Shown here piece by piece: positions 23,033-30,043 of a stretch of 64,000 nt of DNA. Position numbers and translations under genes: made by a program. Where the stretch lies: the NCBI RefSeq assembly GCF_040645615.1, contig NZ_JBEYYO010000004.1, positions 239,106 to 303,105 of the forward strand. The letters are read 5' to 3'. The notes under the pieces were generated by a model that saw nothing but the letters and a program-made list of their open reading frames with translations, searched no databases and was not told where the DNA came from. Position 1 is the stretch's first letter. Each line of letters begins with the position of its first letter. The DNA comes from Glycomyces sp040645615 (GTDB lineage Bacteria; Actinomycetota; Actinomycetes; Mycobacteriales; Micromonosporaceae).

Positions 23033-25159
23033 ATGACTATGACCATCGAGAACTTTGACTGGCGGGCCGCCGAGGCCGAGCTGGGCGGGCGCAAGGCCGA
23101 GATCGAAACCATTGAACCGACCGAGGACGGCCGAGCCGAGCCGGGCCCGGTCCTGGTCGATGACGCCGAGGCGATCCGGTCGTGGCGGGCCCCGTCCGCT
23201 GTCAAGCGCGCGCCGATCCTCCCGGCGTGGGCGACCTCCCGCACCGGTCTGCTAAACGCGGCGACCCGGTACGGCCAGCTTGCGGCGTACAGATGCGCGT
23301 TCCATGCCGTCCGCCTTCCGGTCTACGGCGCGCGGCTGCTCGGTTGGGCACCGGTCGGTACGGCCCGCGCGGTCGGATCGGTCTGGCGCTGGGCCTCAGA
23401 CGCCGAGGGCCGCCCCGCCCGCTCCGACGCGGTCGCCGGTCACGACTGGCAGGCATACCAGTCCCTCGCAAGACTGCGTGACAGGCGGGTGCGGTTCCGT
23501 GGCTTCGTGTGCGCCTGCACCGGCCTGGGACTGGTCGGCCTCGCCACGGTCGGAGCCCTCGCCGCCCCGCCGCTCGCATTGTGGGGCGCGGGAGCTGCCG
23601 CGCTCACCGGGCTCGGCCTCGCCGGGAAGCCCGCTGACAAGCCGCTCGCCACCCGCGCCGTGGTCAAGGTGAAGCTGCAACCGCTCACGTCCCCGATGGT
23701 CGAGCGCGCCTTGTCGCGCATCGGCATCGCGGCTCTGTCGTCGGGCAAGAGCGAGGACCGCCTGAACTGGCCCGCACCGATCCGTGAGGATGGGCCCGGG
23801 TGGCTCGCCGAGGTCGACCTGCCCGGCGGTGTGACCGCCGCCGAGGTGTGCGAGCGGCGCGACCGCCTCGCTGGGGCTCTGGGCCGCCCGCTGGGCTGCG
23901 TGTGGCCCGAGGGCAAGCCTGAAGTCCACCCCGGTCGCCTGGTCCTATGGGTTGGGCACGAAGACCTCGCCGCCGCCAAGCCGGTCGCGTGGCCGCTGGC
24001 GCGCAAGGGCACCGTGGACCTGTTCGACACCTTCCCGGTCGGCGTCGACCCTCGCGGCAGGGCGATCACCGCCGAGCTGATGTTCACCAACTGGCTTATC
24101 GGCTCGATCCCGGGCATGGGAAAGACATTCCTGATGAAGCTGCCGCTCCTGGCCGCCGGGCTCGATGAGCGCGCAGAGGTGTGGGCGTTCGAACTCAAGG
24201 GCACTGGTGACCTGGCGTTCACGGAGGCCTACGCGACCCGCTATGCCTCCGGCGCCGACGACGCCTCAGCCGCCGCCGCACTCAAGGCCCTGCGCGACCT
24301 GCGAGAGGAGTGCCTGCGCCGCGCCGAGGTCATCAAGAACCTCCCGCGTGACCTGGTGCCCGAGAACAAGGTCACGCCCGAACTCGCCGCTCGCAAGGAC
24401 CTCGGCCTGCACCCGCTGGTCGTGGCATTCGACGAGGTCCAAGAGCTGTTCACGCACGCCGAGTACGGCAAGGAGGCGAAAGAGTTGGCCCCCAAGGTGA
24501 TCAAGCTCGGCCGCGCGTTCGGCATCTCCTTGGTGCTGGCGACGCAGCGGCCCGACAAGGACTCACTGCCGACCGGCGTCACAGCCAACGTCGGCACCAG
24601 GGCGTGCCTCAAGGTCATGGGGCAGGTCGAGAACGACATGATCCTGGGCACCTCGGCGTACAAGAACGGCACGCGCGCAACGATGTTCACCAACCGTGAC
24701 CTGGGCGTGTTTTACCTGGCCGGGGCCTCGCCCGAGCCGCAGATCGTCAAGGGCGGGTATGTCGACGGTCCCACCGCCGACCTCATCGCCGCCCGCGCTC
24801 GCGCGCTGCGCATCGCCCGCGGCACCCTGGCCGGGCACGCCACCGGAGACGTGACCGAAGCCGAAGGGCCCCAGCACAACCTGCTTGACGACCTCGCCGC
24901 GATCTGGCCCTCCGGGGAGGCGAACGTGTGGAACACGCCCCTGGTCGAACGTCTCGCGCAGCTGCGCCCGGCCATCTACGGCCACTGGGTCGACCTCGCC
25001 GATGAAGAGCAGACCGAGACCTTGACCGCCGCCGTCAAGCCTTACGGGCTCGCCTCCAAGGGCGTCTCGCGCCGCTCCGGATCGAAGCAGAGCAACCGGC
25101 GCGGCCTCAACCGCAGCGACCTCGATACGGCCCGCGAAGGCCGCCCAGGAGGCCGCTAG
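23033..25159 (+). CDS. FtsK/SpoIIIE-type conjugative DNA translocase (TraB/TraSA-like)
   Basis: 708 residues. Two hydrophobic segments at about 162-200 anchor it in the membrane. The motor domain has Walker A GSIPGMGKTF (about 357-366), Walker B LVVAFDEVQEL (about 461-471) and ATQRPDKDSLPTG (about 503-515) of FtsK-like ATPases. Such proteins move double-stranded DNA between mycelia without a relaxase. The C-terminus is basic. It is the transfer engine of the AICE. Confidence 0.9.
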   Translation: MTMTIENFDWRAAEAELGGRKAEIETIEPTEDGRAEPGPVLVDDAEAIRSWRAPSAVKRAPILPAWATSRTGLLNAATRYGQLAAYRCAFHAVRLPVYGARLLGWAPVGTARAVGSVWRWASDAEGRPARSDAVAGHDWQAYQSLARLRDRRVRFRGFVCACTGLGLVGLATVGALAAPPLALWGAGAAALTGLGLAGKPADKPLATRAVVKVKLQPLTSPMVERALSRIGIAALSSGKSEDRLNWPAPIREDGPGWLAEVDLPGGVTAAEVCERRDRLAGALGRPLGCVWPEGKPEVHPGRLVLWVGHEDLAAAKPVAWPLARKGTVDLFDTFPVGVDPRGRAITAELMFTNWLIGSIPGMGKTFLMKLPLLAAGLDERAEVWAFELKGTGDLAFTEAYATRYASGADDASAAAALKALRDLREECLRRAEVIKNLPRDLVPENKVTPELAARKDLGLHPLVVAFDEVQELFTHAEYGKEAKELAPKVIKLGRAFGISLVLATQRPDKDSLPTGVTANVGTRACLKVMGQVENDMILGTSAYKNGTRATMFTNRDLGVFYLAGASPEPQIVKGGYVDGPTADLIAARARALRIARGTLAGHATGDVTEAEGPQHNLLDDLAAIWPSGEANVWNTPLVERLAQLRPAIYGHWVDLADEEQTETLTAAVKPYGLASKGVSRRSGSKQSNRRGLNRSDLDTAREGRPGGR

Positions 25160-25241
25160 CGCTAGCGGCCCCTGCGCTACCGGTAGCAGGCCCGCTAGCG
25201 CATCACATGACACCTGACCTGGGTGCTAGTAGCTAGCACCC
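25151..25241. repeat. CTAG-rich palindromes downstream of the translocase gene
   Basis: A perfect 20-bp palindrome (GGCCGCTAGC and complement) is at 25151-25170, GCTACCGGTAGC at 25176-25187, and 9-bp arms GGGTGCTAG/CTAGCACCC with loop TAG at 25221-25241. CTAG occurs five times in about 90 bp, dense for this GC content. They could terminate transcription, bind the GntR repressor (which also has CTAG cores) or serve as the translocase's recognition locus. Confidence 0.6.
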
Positions 25242-25281
25242 CCGGTCGACCTCACCCTAAAACCGCTCGAAAGGAGCCTCC

Positions 25282-25503
25282 GTGACCCTCACCGCCGCCG
25301 CTATCTCCGCCGTCGTCCTCACCGCCGGGATCTATGCCGCCCGCTTGTGGGCCGACCCGTTCGCCCGCTGCATCTGGTGCCGAGGCGACGGCATCCGAGG
25401 CGGCACCTACTGCCGCCGCTGCTCGGGCTCCGGCCGACGCGTCCGCCTCGGCCGCCGCATCGCCAACACCATCCGCGCCGAATACCGACGCGGCACCAAG
25501 TAA
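25282..25503 (+). CDS. small membrane-anchored zinc-ribbon protein, 73 aa
   Basis: GTG 25282 with GAAAGGAG upstream. An N-terminal membrane segment (about 4-22) precedes CIWCRGDGIRGGTYCRRCSG: CxxC, a ten-residue gap, CxxC, of a zinc ribbon, then a basic tail. Similar small proteins occur after traB in AICEs. Function unknown. Confidence 0.65.
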   Translation: MTLTAAAISAVVLTAGIYAARLWADPFARCIWCRGDGIRGGTYCRRCSGSGRRVRLGRRIANTIRAEYRRGTK

Positions 25504-25542
25504 CCACCGACGCGTCCGCCGCATCAACGAAGGGAACACACC

Positions 25543-25980
25543 ATGACCGAACCCGCCAGCTACCGCCCCGACGCCGTGATCGTTGACATCGATGGCACGG
25601 TCGCCCTGCGAGGCAGCCGCGACCCCTACGACGAGGCCGCCGTTCTCCACGACGCCCCGAACCAGCCGATCATCCGGCTCGTCACCGTCCTGGCGATGAC
25701 CGCCGGGCACCGGATCGTGTTCGTCTCCGGCCGCACCGAGGCATGTCGCGAGGACACCGAGTCGTGGCTGCGCCGCCACTTCCCTTTCCACTGGTCCGCC
25801 CTCCACATGCGGGCCGTCGGCGACAAGCGCCGCGACGCCGAGGTCAAGACCGAGATCTACCGCGAGCACATCGAAGACCGCTTCCACGTCCGCTGGGTCT
25901 TCGACGACCGCGACCAGACCGTGGCCGCCTGGCGCGCGCTCGGCCTCACCTGTCTCCAAGTCGCCTCCGGCAACTTCTAG
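25543..25980 (+). CDS. HAD phosphatase like the polynucleotide kinase 3'-phosphatase domain
   Basis: 145 residues. IVDIDGTVALR gives the HAD nucleophile and acid Asp, FVSGRTEACRE with EDTESWLRRH matches the 3'-phosphatase domain of phage and bacterial polynucleotide kinases, and WVFDDRDQTVAAWR supplies motif IV. The kinase half is absent. Placed directly before the replication protein, it may clean DNA or RNA 3' ends; the role is inferred from family. Confidence 0.8.
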   Translation: MTEPASYRPDAVIVDIDGTVALRGSRDPYDEAAVLHDAPNQPIIRLVTVLAMTAGHRIVFVSGRTEACREDTESWLRRHFPFHWSALHMRAVGDKRRDAEVKTEIYREHIEDRFHVRWVFDDRDQTVAAWRALGLTCLQVASGNF

Positions 25981-26040
25981 CCGACCACTACGCCGGGGCT
26001 GCACCGTGCAGCCCCGGCCCTCCGAAGGGATGTCAATGTC

Positions 26041-27975
26041 ATGACTCGCAAGCGCATCGCACCGCACATCGAGGCGGAGAAGTCCGTGCTCGGCGCGGTC
26101 CTGATCAACCCGAGCGTCTTTGCCGGCGTCGCCGCCGTGGTCTCCGCCGGTTCGTTCGACGAGCCTCGTCACGGGCTCGTCTGGGAGGCCGTCTCGGCAT
26201 TGACCGCCGAGGGCGCGCCCGTCGACGCGATCACCGTCGCGGCGCGTCTGGCCGCCGAGGGCACGCTCGCCAAGATCGGCGGCGGCCCTTACCTCCATGA
26301 CCTGCTCCAAGCCGTGCCGACAGCGGCGAATGCGACCTACTACGCCCGGATCGTCGCCGACGCCGCCAAGCGTCGCGACCTCGCCGCCGTCTCGACCCGC
26401 ATCGGGCAGTACGCCAAGGAAGGCCAGCACCGCGACCTCGGCGAAGTCGTCGCGCTCTCCCGCGCCGCGCTCGACGCCGTCGCCACCGACAGCCACGGCG
26501 AGGCGTGGGCGGCCCCGGTGCCGCTCACCGAGGGCCGGACCCTGTCGCCGTTCCCGTCCGCGTGCCTGCCCGACTGGGTCGGCGACATGGTAGACGCCGT
26601 CGCCGAGGCCACGCAGACCCCGACCGACCTCGCCGGATCGGTCGCCCTCGCCGCGTTGTCGACCGCGATGCAAGGCCGTCTCCACGTCCAGGCCGGGCCC
26701 GACTGGGTCGAGCCGTGCAACACCTTCACCTGCTGCGGTCTGCCGCCGGGCAACCGGAAGTCGTCGGTGTTCGGGCTCATGACCCGGCCCATCCTCGATG
26801 CCGAGGCCGAACTCGCCGAGGCCGCCCGGCCGCGCATCATCGAAGCGATCACCGAGGCCGAGATCGCCCGCCGCGCCGCCGAGCAGGCACTCGCCGTGGC
26901 GTCGAAGAACCCGGGCGACCCCGATGCGGCCAACGGGGCGAAGTCGGCCGCCCGCGAGGCCGAGGAAGTGGTGATCCCCGTGGCACCGAAGCTCATCGCC
27001 GACGACATCACGCCTGAGGCCGCCAAGTCGCTGCTGGCCGAGCAAGGCGGCCGCCTCGGGATCCTCAGCGCCGAGGGCGGGATCTTCGCGACCATCGCGG
27101 GCCGCTACTCCGGGGTCCCCGACCTGGACGTGTTCCTCAAGGGCCATGCGGGCGACATGCTCCGCGTCATCCGCAAGAGCGCCCCGGCCGAGTACGTGGC
27201 CGCTCCGGCGCTGACCGTGGGGCTCGCCGTTCAACCCGAGGTGCTCCGCGACGCCGCGCGCATGCCCGGCTTCGAAGACCGTGGCCTGTTGGCGCGGTTC
27301 CTGTTTACTCTGCCGCGCTCCACGGTCGGCTCTCGCAACCCGTCCCCGGCGCCCTTGCCGAGCACGGTCAAAGCAACGTACGCCCGCAAGCTCTCCGGGC
27401 TGGTCCACTCGATGCACCACCGCGCCGAGGCCGTGGTCTTGGAGCTGACCGCCGAGGCTCGCGCCCGCGTCGTCGCCCTCGAAGCCGAGCGCGAGCCGCG
27501 CCTCGGCCCGGGTGGGGAGTGGGAGCCGATCCTCAGTTGGGCCAACAAGTGGACCGGCACCGTGGTGCGACTCGCGGGCCTGCTCCACCTCGCGCAGTAC
27601 CCGACCGCCGGACTCGCGACGCCTATCGAGGCCGACACCATCGACGCGGCCACGATGCTCGGCTACTACTTCGCCGACCATGCACTCGGGGTCTGGTCCT
27701 ACATGGGCACCGGGGCCGAGACCGGTCCGGCTCTCGCTCTGCTCGACTGGCTGAAGCGCCACGGCCAGAGCGGCATCAGCGTCCGCGACATGCACCGCGC
27801 TGTGCGCACCCGCAAAGGGCTCACCACCGCCGACGCCGTCCGCGACGCCGCCGCCCGCCTCGCCGAACACGGCTACCTCCGCGAACAGCCCCGCGCGCCC
27901 CGGCGAGGAGGCCGCCCGCCCTCGCCCCGCTACGACCTCCACCCAGACATGACAACGACCGGCGACTCAGTTTGA
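26041..27975 (+). CDS. AICE replication protein: DnaB N-terminal domain fused to DUF3987 ATPase
   Basis: 644 residues. Residues about 7-130 match the DnaB helicase N-terminal domain (IEAEKSVLGAVLINPSVF; AKIGGGPYLHDLLQAVPTA). Residues about 165-540 match DUF3987 (LPDWVGDMVDAVAEAT; Walker A GLPPGNRKSS at about 238-247), with a C-terminal winged-helix-like part (about 575-640). No RepSA, RepAM or prim-pol gene is present in the element, so I infer this is its replication initiator or helicase loader. Confidence 0.75.
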   Translation: MTRKRIAPHIEAEKSVLGAVLINPSVFAGVAAVVSAGSFDEPRHGLVWEAVSALTAEGAPVDAITVAARLAAEGTLAKIGGGPYLHDLLQAVPTAANATYYARIVADAAKRRDLAAVSTRIGQYAKEGQHRDLGEVVALSRAALDAVATDSHGEAWAAPVPLTEGRTLSPFPSACLPDWVGDMVDAVAEATQTPTDLAGSVALAALSTAMQGRLHVQAGPDWVEPCNTFTCCGLPPGNRKSSVFGLMTRPILDAEAELAEAARPRIIEAITEAEIARRAAEQALAVASKNPGDPDAANGAKSAAREAEEVVIPVAPKLIADDITPEAAKSLLAEQGGRLGILSAEGGIFATIAGRYSGVPDLDVFLKGHAGDMLRVIRKSAPAEYVAAPALTVGLAVQPEVLRDAARMPGFEDRGLLARFLFTLPRSTVGSRNPSPAPLPSTVKATYARKLSGLVHSMHHRAEAVVLELTAEARARVVALEAEREPRLGPGGEWEPILSWANKWTGTVVRLAGLLHLAQYPTAGLATPIEADTIDAATMLGYYFADHALGVWSYMGTGAETGPALALLDWLKRHGQSGISVRDMHRAVRTRKGLTTADAVRDAAARLAEHGYLREQPRAPRRGGRPPSPRYDLHPDMTTTGDSV

Positions 27976-28000
27976 GACCTAGCCGCCGGTCGTTCGTCCT

Positions 28001-28014
28001 CCCGTCCGCCAAGA
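28001..28014 (+). repeat. 14-bp leader motif, copy 3
   Basis: Third identical copy of CCCGTCCGCCAAGA, 17 bases before the excisionase ATG and overlapping nothing coding. Confidence 0.6.
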
Positions 28015-28031
28015 AGGAAGGAAACACCAGC

Positions 28032-28277
28032 ATGACACCCATGTCCGCCACCGTCAACGCACACGCCGTGCGAGGCGACATGAACGAAGTCGAGCCGTTC
28101 TACACGGTCCCCGAGGCAGGAGGCATCCTCCGCCTCGGCCGGTCCAAGCTCTATGAAGAGTTGGCCTCGGGACGGCTGCGTTTCATCAAGGTCGGGCGCT
28201 CCACGCGCATCCCCGCTGAATGGCTCCAGGAATACCGCCAGCTCCTCATCACCGAGGGACAGGGGGTCGCGCTGTGA
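28032..28277 (+). CDS. xis: excisionase (Xis), MerR-like helix-turn-helix
   Basis: 81 residues from ATG 28032 after GGAAGGAAA. YTVPEAGGILRLGRSKLYEE and LRFIKVGRSTRIPAEWL are the winged helix of the DNA-binding excisionase family. Its stop overlaps the integrase start (GTGA), the usual xis-int pair. It would bias the integrase toward excision. Confidence 0.9.
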   Translation: MTPMSATVNAHAVRGDMNEVEPFYTVPEAGGILRLGRSKLYEELASGRLRFIKVGRSTRIPAEWLQEYRQLLITEGQGVAL

Positions 28278-29479
28278 ATGAGCCCCAGGAGCCCGCAGAG
28301 GGTCGCAAGCGCGCCGAGAAGGGCGAGGGCACGGCATACTTCGACGCCACCAAGAACACGTGGGTTGCCGAGCTGTCGGCCGGTCGCACCCGCACCGGTC
28401 GCCGGAAGCGGCTCAAGGCATATGGCAAGACCGAGTCGCTCGCCCGTAAGGCGTTGGCGCGCAAGTTGAAGGAGTACGAGGCCGGACTCGATACCTCGAC
28501 CACGTACACGGTCGCCAACGCCGTCAACGACTGGCACAAGCGCGGCCAGAAAGCCGGAGAGGAGACCCGCAAACGGGACCGCTACATCATCGACGGCCAA
28601 ATCATCCCCGCGATCGGCGGTATCAAGCTCAAGGAGCTGACCGCCGATGACGTGGACGACATGCTCTTGCACTACTCCAAGACCCACGCGACCAGCACGC
28701 TCAAGAAGATCCACAGCGTCTTGAACCGGGCGATCAAGCACGCGCAGCGCCGCGACAAGGTCGGCCGCAACGTCGCCACCCTCATCGAGGAGATCCCCGA
28801 GGGCATCGCCGGGCGGCCGTCGAAGTCGATGACAGCCGACCAGGTCAAGGCCGTGTTCAAGGCAAGCGAGGGCACCTGGTTCCACGCCTACCTGGTCGTG
28901 TCCAACCTGACCGGCATCCGAACCGAGGAGGTCCGGCCGCTGGAATGGAAGCGGACGCACCTCAACCCGATCGAGGGCGAGGTCTGCACCTGCGGGCAGC
29001 GGCACCGTGAGACGCTGCCGCCGCACATCGAGGTGTGGCGGTCGGTTCGCAAGACGGGCGACACCAAGACCCAGAAGAGCCGCCGCACGATCGCTCTGCC
29101 CACGATGGTCGTCAAGGCCCTGGCAGAGCATCGCGAGAGGGACCTCACCTGGCGTGCGGAGCACGACTACAGCCACTCGGCCGTGCCGTACGTGTTCGGC
29201 ACGCGCAACGACACGGTCAAGCTGGCGCGCAATGTCCGGCGGTTCTATCGAGGTGTTCTCACGGGCGCGGGGCTCAACCCCGACGACTGGGTACCGCGCG
29301 AAACGCGGCACACCTTCGTATCTATCATGTCCGACCTCGGCGCGTCCGACAACATGATCGCCGACCTGGTCGGCCACAAGGACACCCGCACCACGCGCCA
29401 GGTCTACAGACACCAGCTCCGACCGGTCATCACCAAGGGTGCCGAGATGATCGAGCAGGCATTCGGCGGCGACGACTGA
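28274..29479 (+). CDS. int: tyrosine recombinase, AICE integrase
   Basis: 401 residues from GTG 28274. An arm-binding domain (about 15-80), a SAM-like core-binding domain (about 80-170) and a catalytic domain follow. Catalytic residues: Arg in TGIRTEE, Lys in KTQKSRR, RETRHTF (the first box-II His is Arg, common in this group), His in VGHKD and Tyr in QVYRHQ. It integrates at tRNA-Arg(CCG), whose gene lies 137 bp downstream. Confidence 0.93.
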   Translation: MNEPQEPAEGRKRAEKGEGTAYFDATKNTWVAELSAGRTRTGRRKRLKAYGKTESLARKALARKLKEYEAGLDTSTTYTVANAVNDWHKRGQKAGEETRKRDRYIIDGQIIPAIGGIKLKELTADDVDDMLLHYSKTHATSTLKKIHSVLNRAIKHAQRRDKVGRNVATLIEEIPEGIAGRPSKSMTADQVKAVFKASEGTWFHAYLVVSNLTGIRTEEVRPLEWKRTHLNPIEGEVCTCGQRHRETLPPHIEVWRSVRKTGDTKTQKSRRTIALPTMVVKALAEHRERDLTWRAEHDYSHSAVPYVFGTRNDTVKLARNVRRFYRGVLTGAGLNPDDWVPRETRHTFVSIMSDLGASDNMIADLVGHKDTRTTRQVYRHQLRPVITKGAEMIEQAFGGDD

Positions 29480-29492
29480 CGACATCGGAGAC

Positions 29493-29538
29493 GCCAAAAG
29501 GGGGGCCTACGCGCTAGCGCGTAGGCCCCCCTTTTGGC
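29493..29538. terminator. 46-bp perfect palindrome between int and attR
   Basis: The whole 46 bases are self-complementary (arms of 22 around TA) with A-rich and T-rich ends, so they form a strong terminator in both directions. It starts 14 bases after the int stop and insulates the element from the tRNA transcript. Confidence 0.85.
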
Positions 29539-29614
29539 TCCATGGCCGCCCGCAGGCAGGCGGCATTCACTCGAGATTTGCGGGAATGTGGCCCTCTAGC
29601 TGGGCTGGAAGTGA

Positions 29615-29657
29615 GTGCCCCCGGCAGGATTCGAACCTGCGACACCTGGTCCCGGAA
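29615..29657 (-). repeat. attR: 3' half of tRNA-Arg(CCG), 43 bp
   Basis: Identical to 17258-17300. Here it is joined to the 5' half, so the tRNA stays functional after integration. Confidence 0.93.
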
Positions 29658-29688
29658 ACCAGTGCTCTATCCACTGAGCTACGGAGGC
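29616..29688 (-). tRNA. tRNA-Arg (anticodon CCG)
   Basis: 73 nt without encoded CCA. Acceptor stem GCCTCCG/CGGGGGC pairs fully (one G-U), D-arm GCTCAGTGGATAGAGC, anticodon loop TTCCGGG in a 5-bp stem CTGGT/ACCAG, T-loop GGTTCGAATCC. The anticodon CCG reads CGG. Integration target of the AICE. Confidence 0.97.
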
Positions 29689-29882
29689 ATGACCTGTCGG
29701 TCGGGGACGATGCTACCAGTCGGGGCGGTGGGGGTCGCAGGCGGTTTGGTCGGTGAGGATCACACTCGGGTGGGTCCGGCGGTTTCTGGCGGGGAGTGTC
29801 GGTGGCGGGGCATAGGCTGCCAGTCGGGAGGCTCCCGGCGGCGGTGCCAGCCTGCGGATTCACCGCGAGAAGCTACGTGAAA

Positions 29883-29930
29883 CCTCAATATGTTGGGTGT
29901 CCCCCAACGGGCGACCACTACATGTATGAT
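29883..29930 (+). promoter_or_regulatory. tandem NrdR boxes over the nrdA promoter
   Basis: A near-consensus NrdR core CAATATGTTG is at 29886-29895 and a weaker one, CTACATGTAT, at 29918-29927; they are 32 bp apart, the three-turn spacing typical of NrdR box pairs. The second overlaps a -10 TATGAT at 29925-29930. The rest of 29,689-30,043 shows no gene and no cobalamin-riboswitch core. Confidence 0.65.
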
Positions 29931-30043
29931 TCTGCTCTGTCAGGTCGGTGCTGTCAGCCTCCGCTCCCGTCACGGGAGGCGGGCCGCGCCGCCGCGCCGC
30001 CAGCGCGATCCACGCAGGTCGCACATCACGAGGGGATGCAGAG

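Larger units (their letters stand above)
17258..29657. mobile_element. AICE (actinobacterial integrative and conjugative element), 12.4 kb
   Basis: Two identical 43-bp copies of the tRNA-Arg(CCG) 3' half bound the element. Between them are regulators, an SpdB-like protein, an FtsK/TraB translocase, a replication protein, an excisionase and a tyrosine integrase lying next to the intact tRNA, which is the standard AICE layout. All key genes are full length, so it may still be active. Confidence 0.92.

Noticed and set aside
29542..29880. 112-codon frame containing APGRIRTCDTW
   Set aside because: This is antisense tRNA-Arg read as protein, a common annotation artefact.
29689..30043. Cobalamin riboswitch before nrdA
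   Set aside because: I found no B12-box-like core; hairpins are generic GC stems. NrdR boxes explain the region better.
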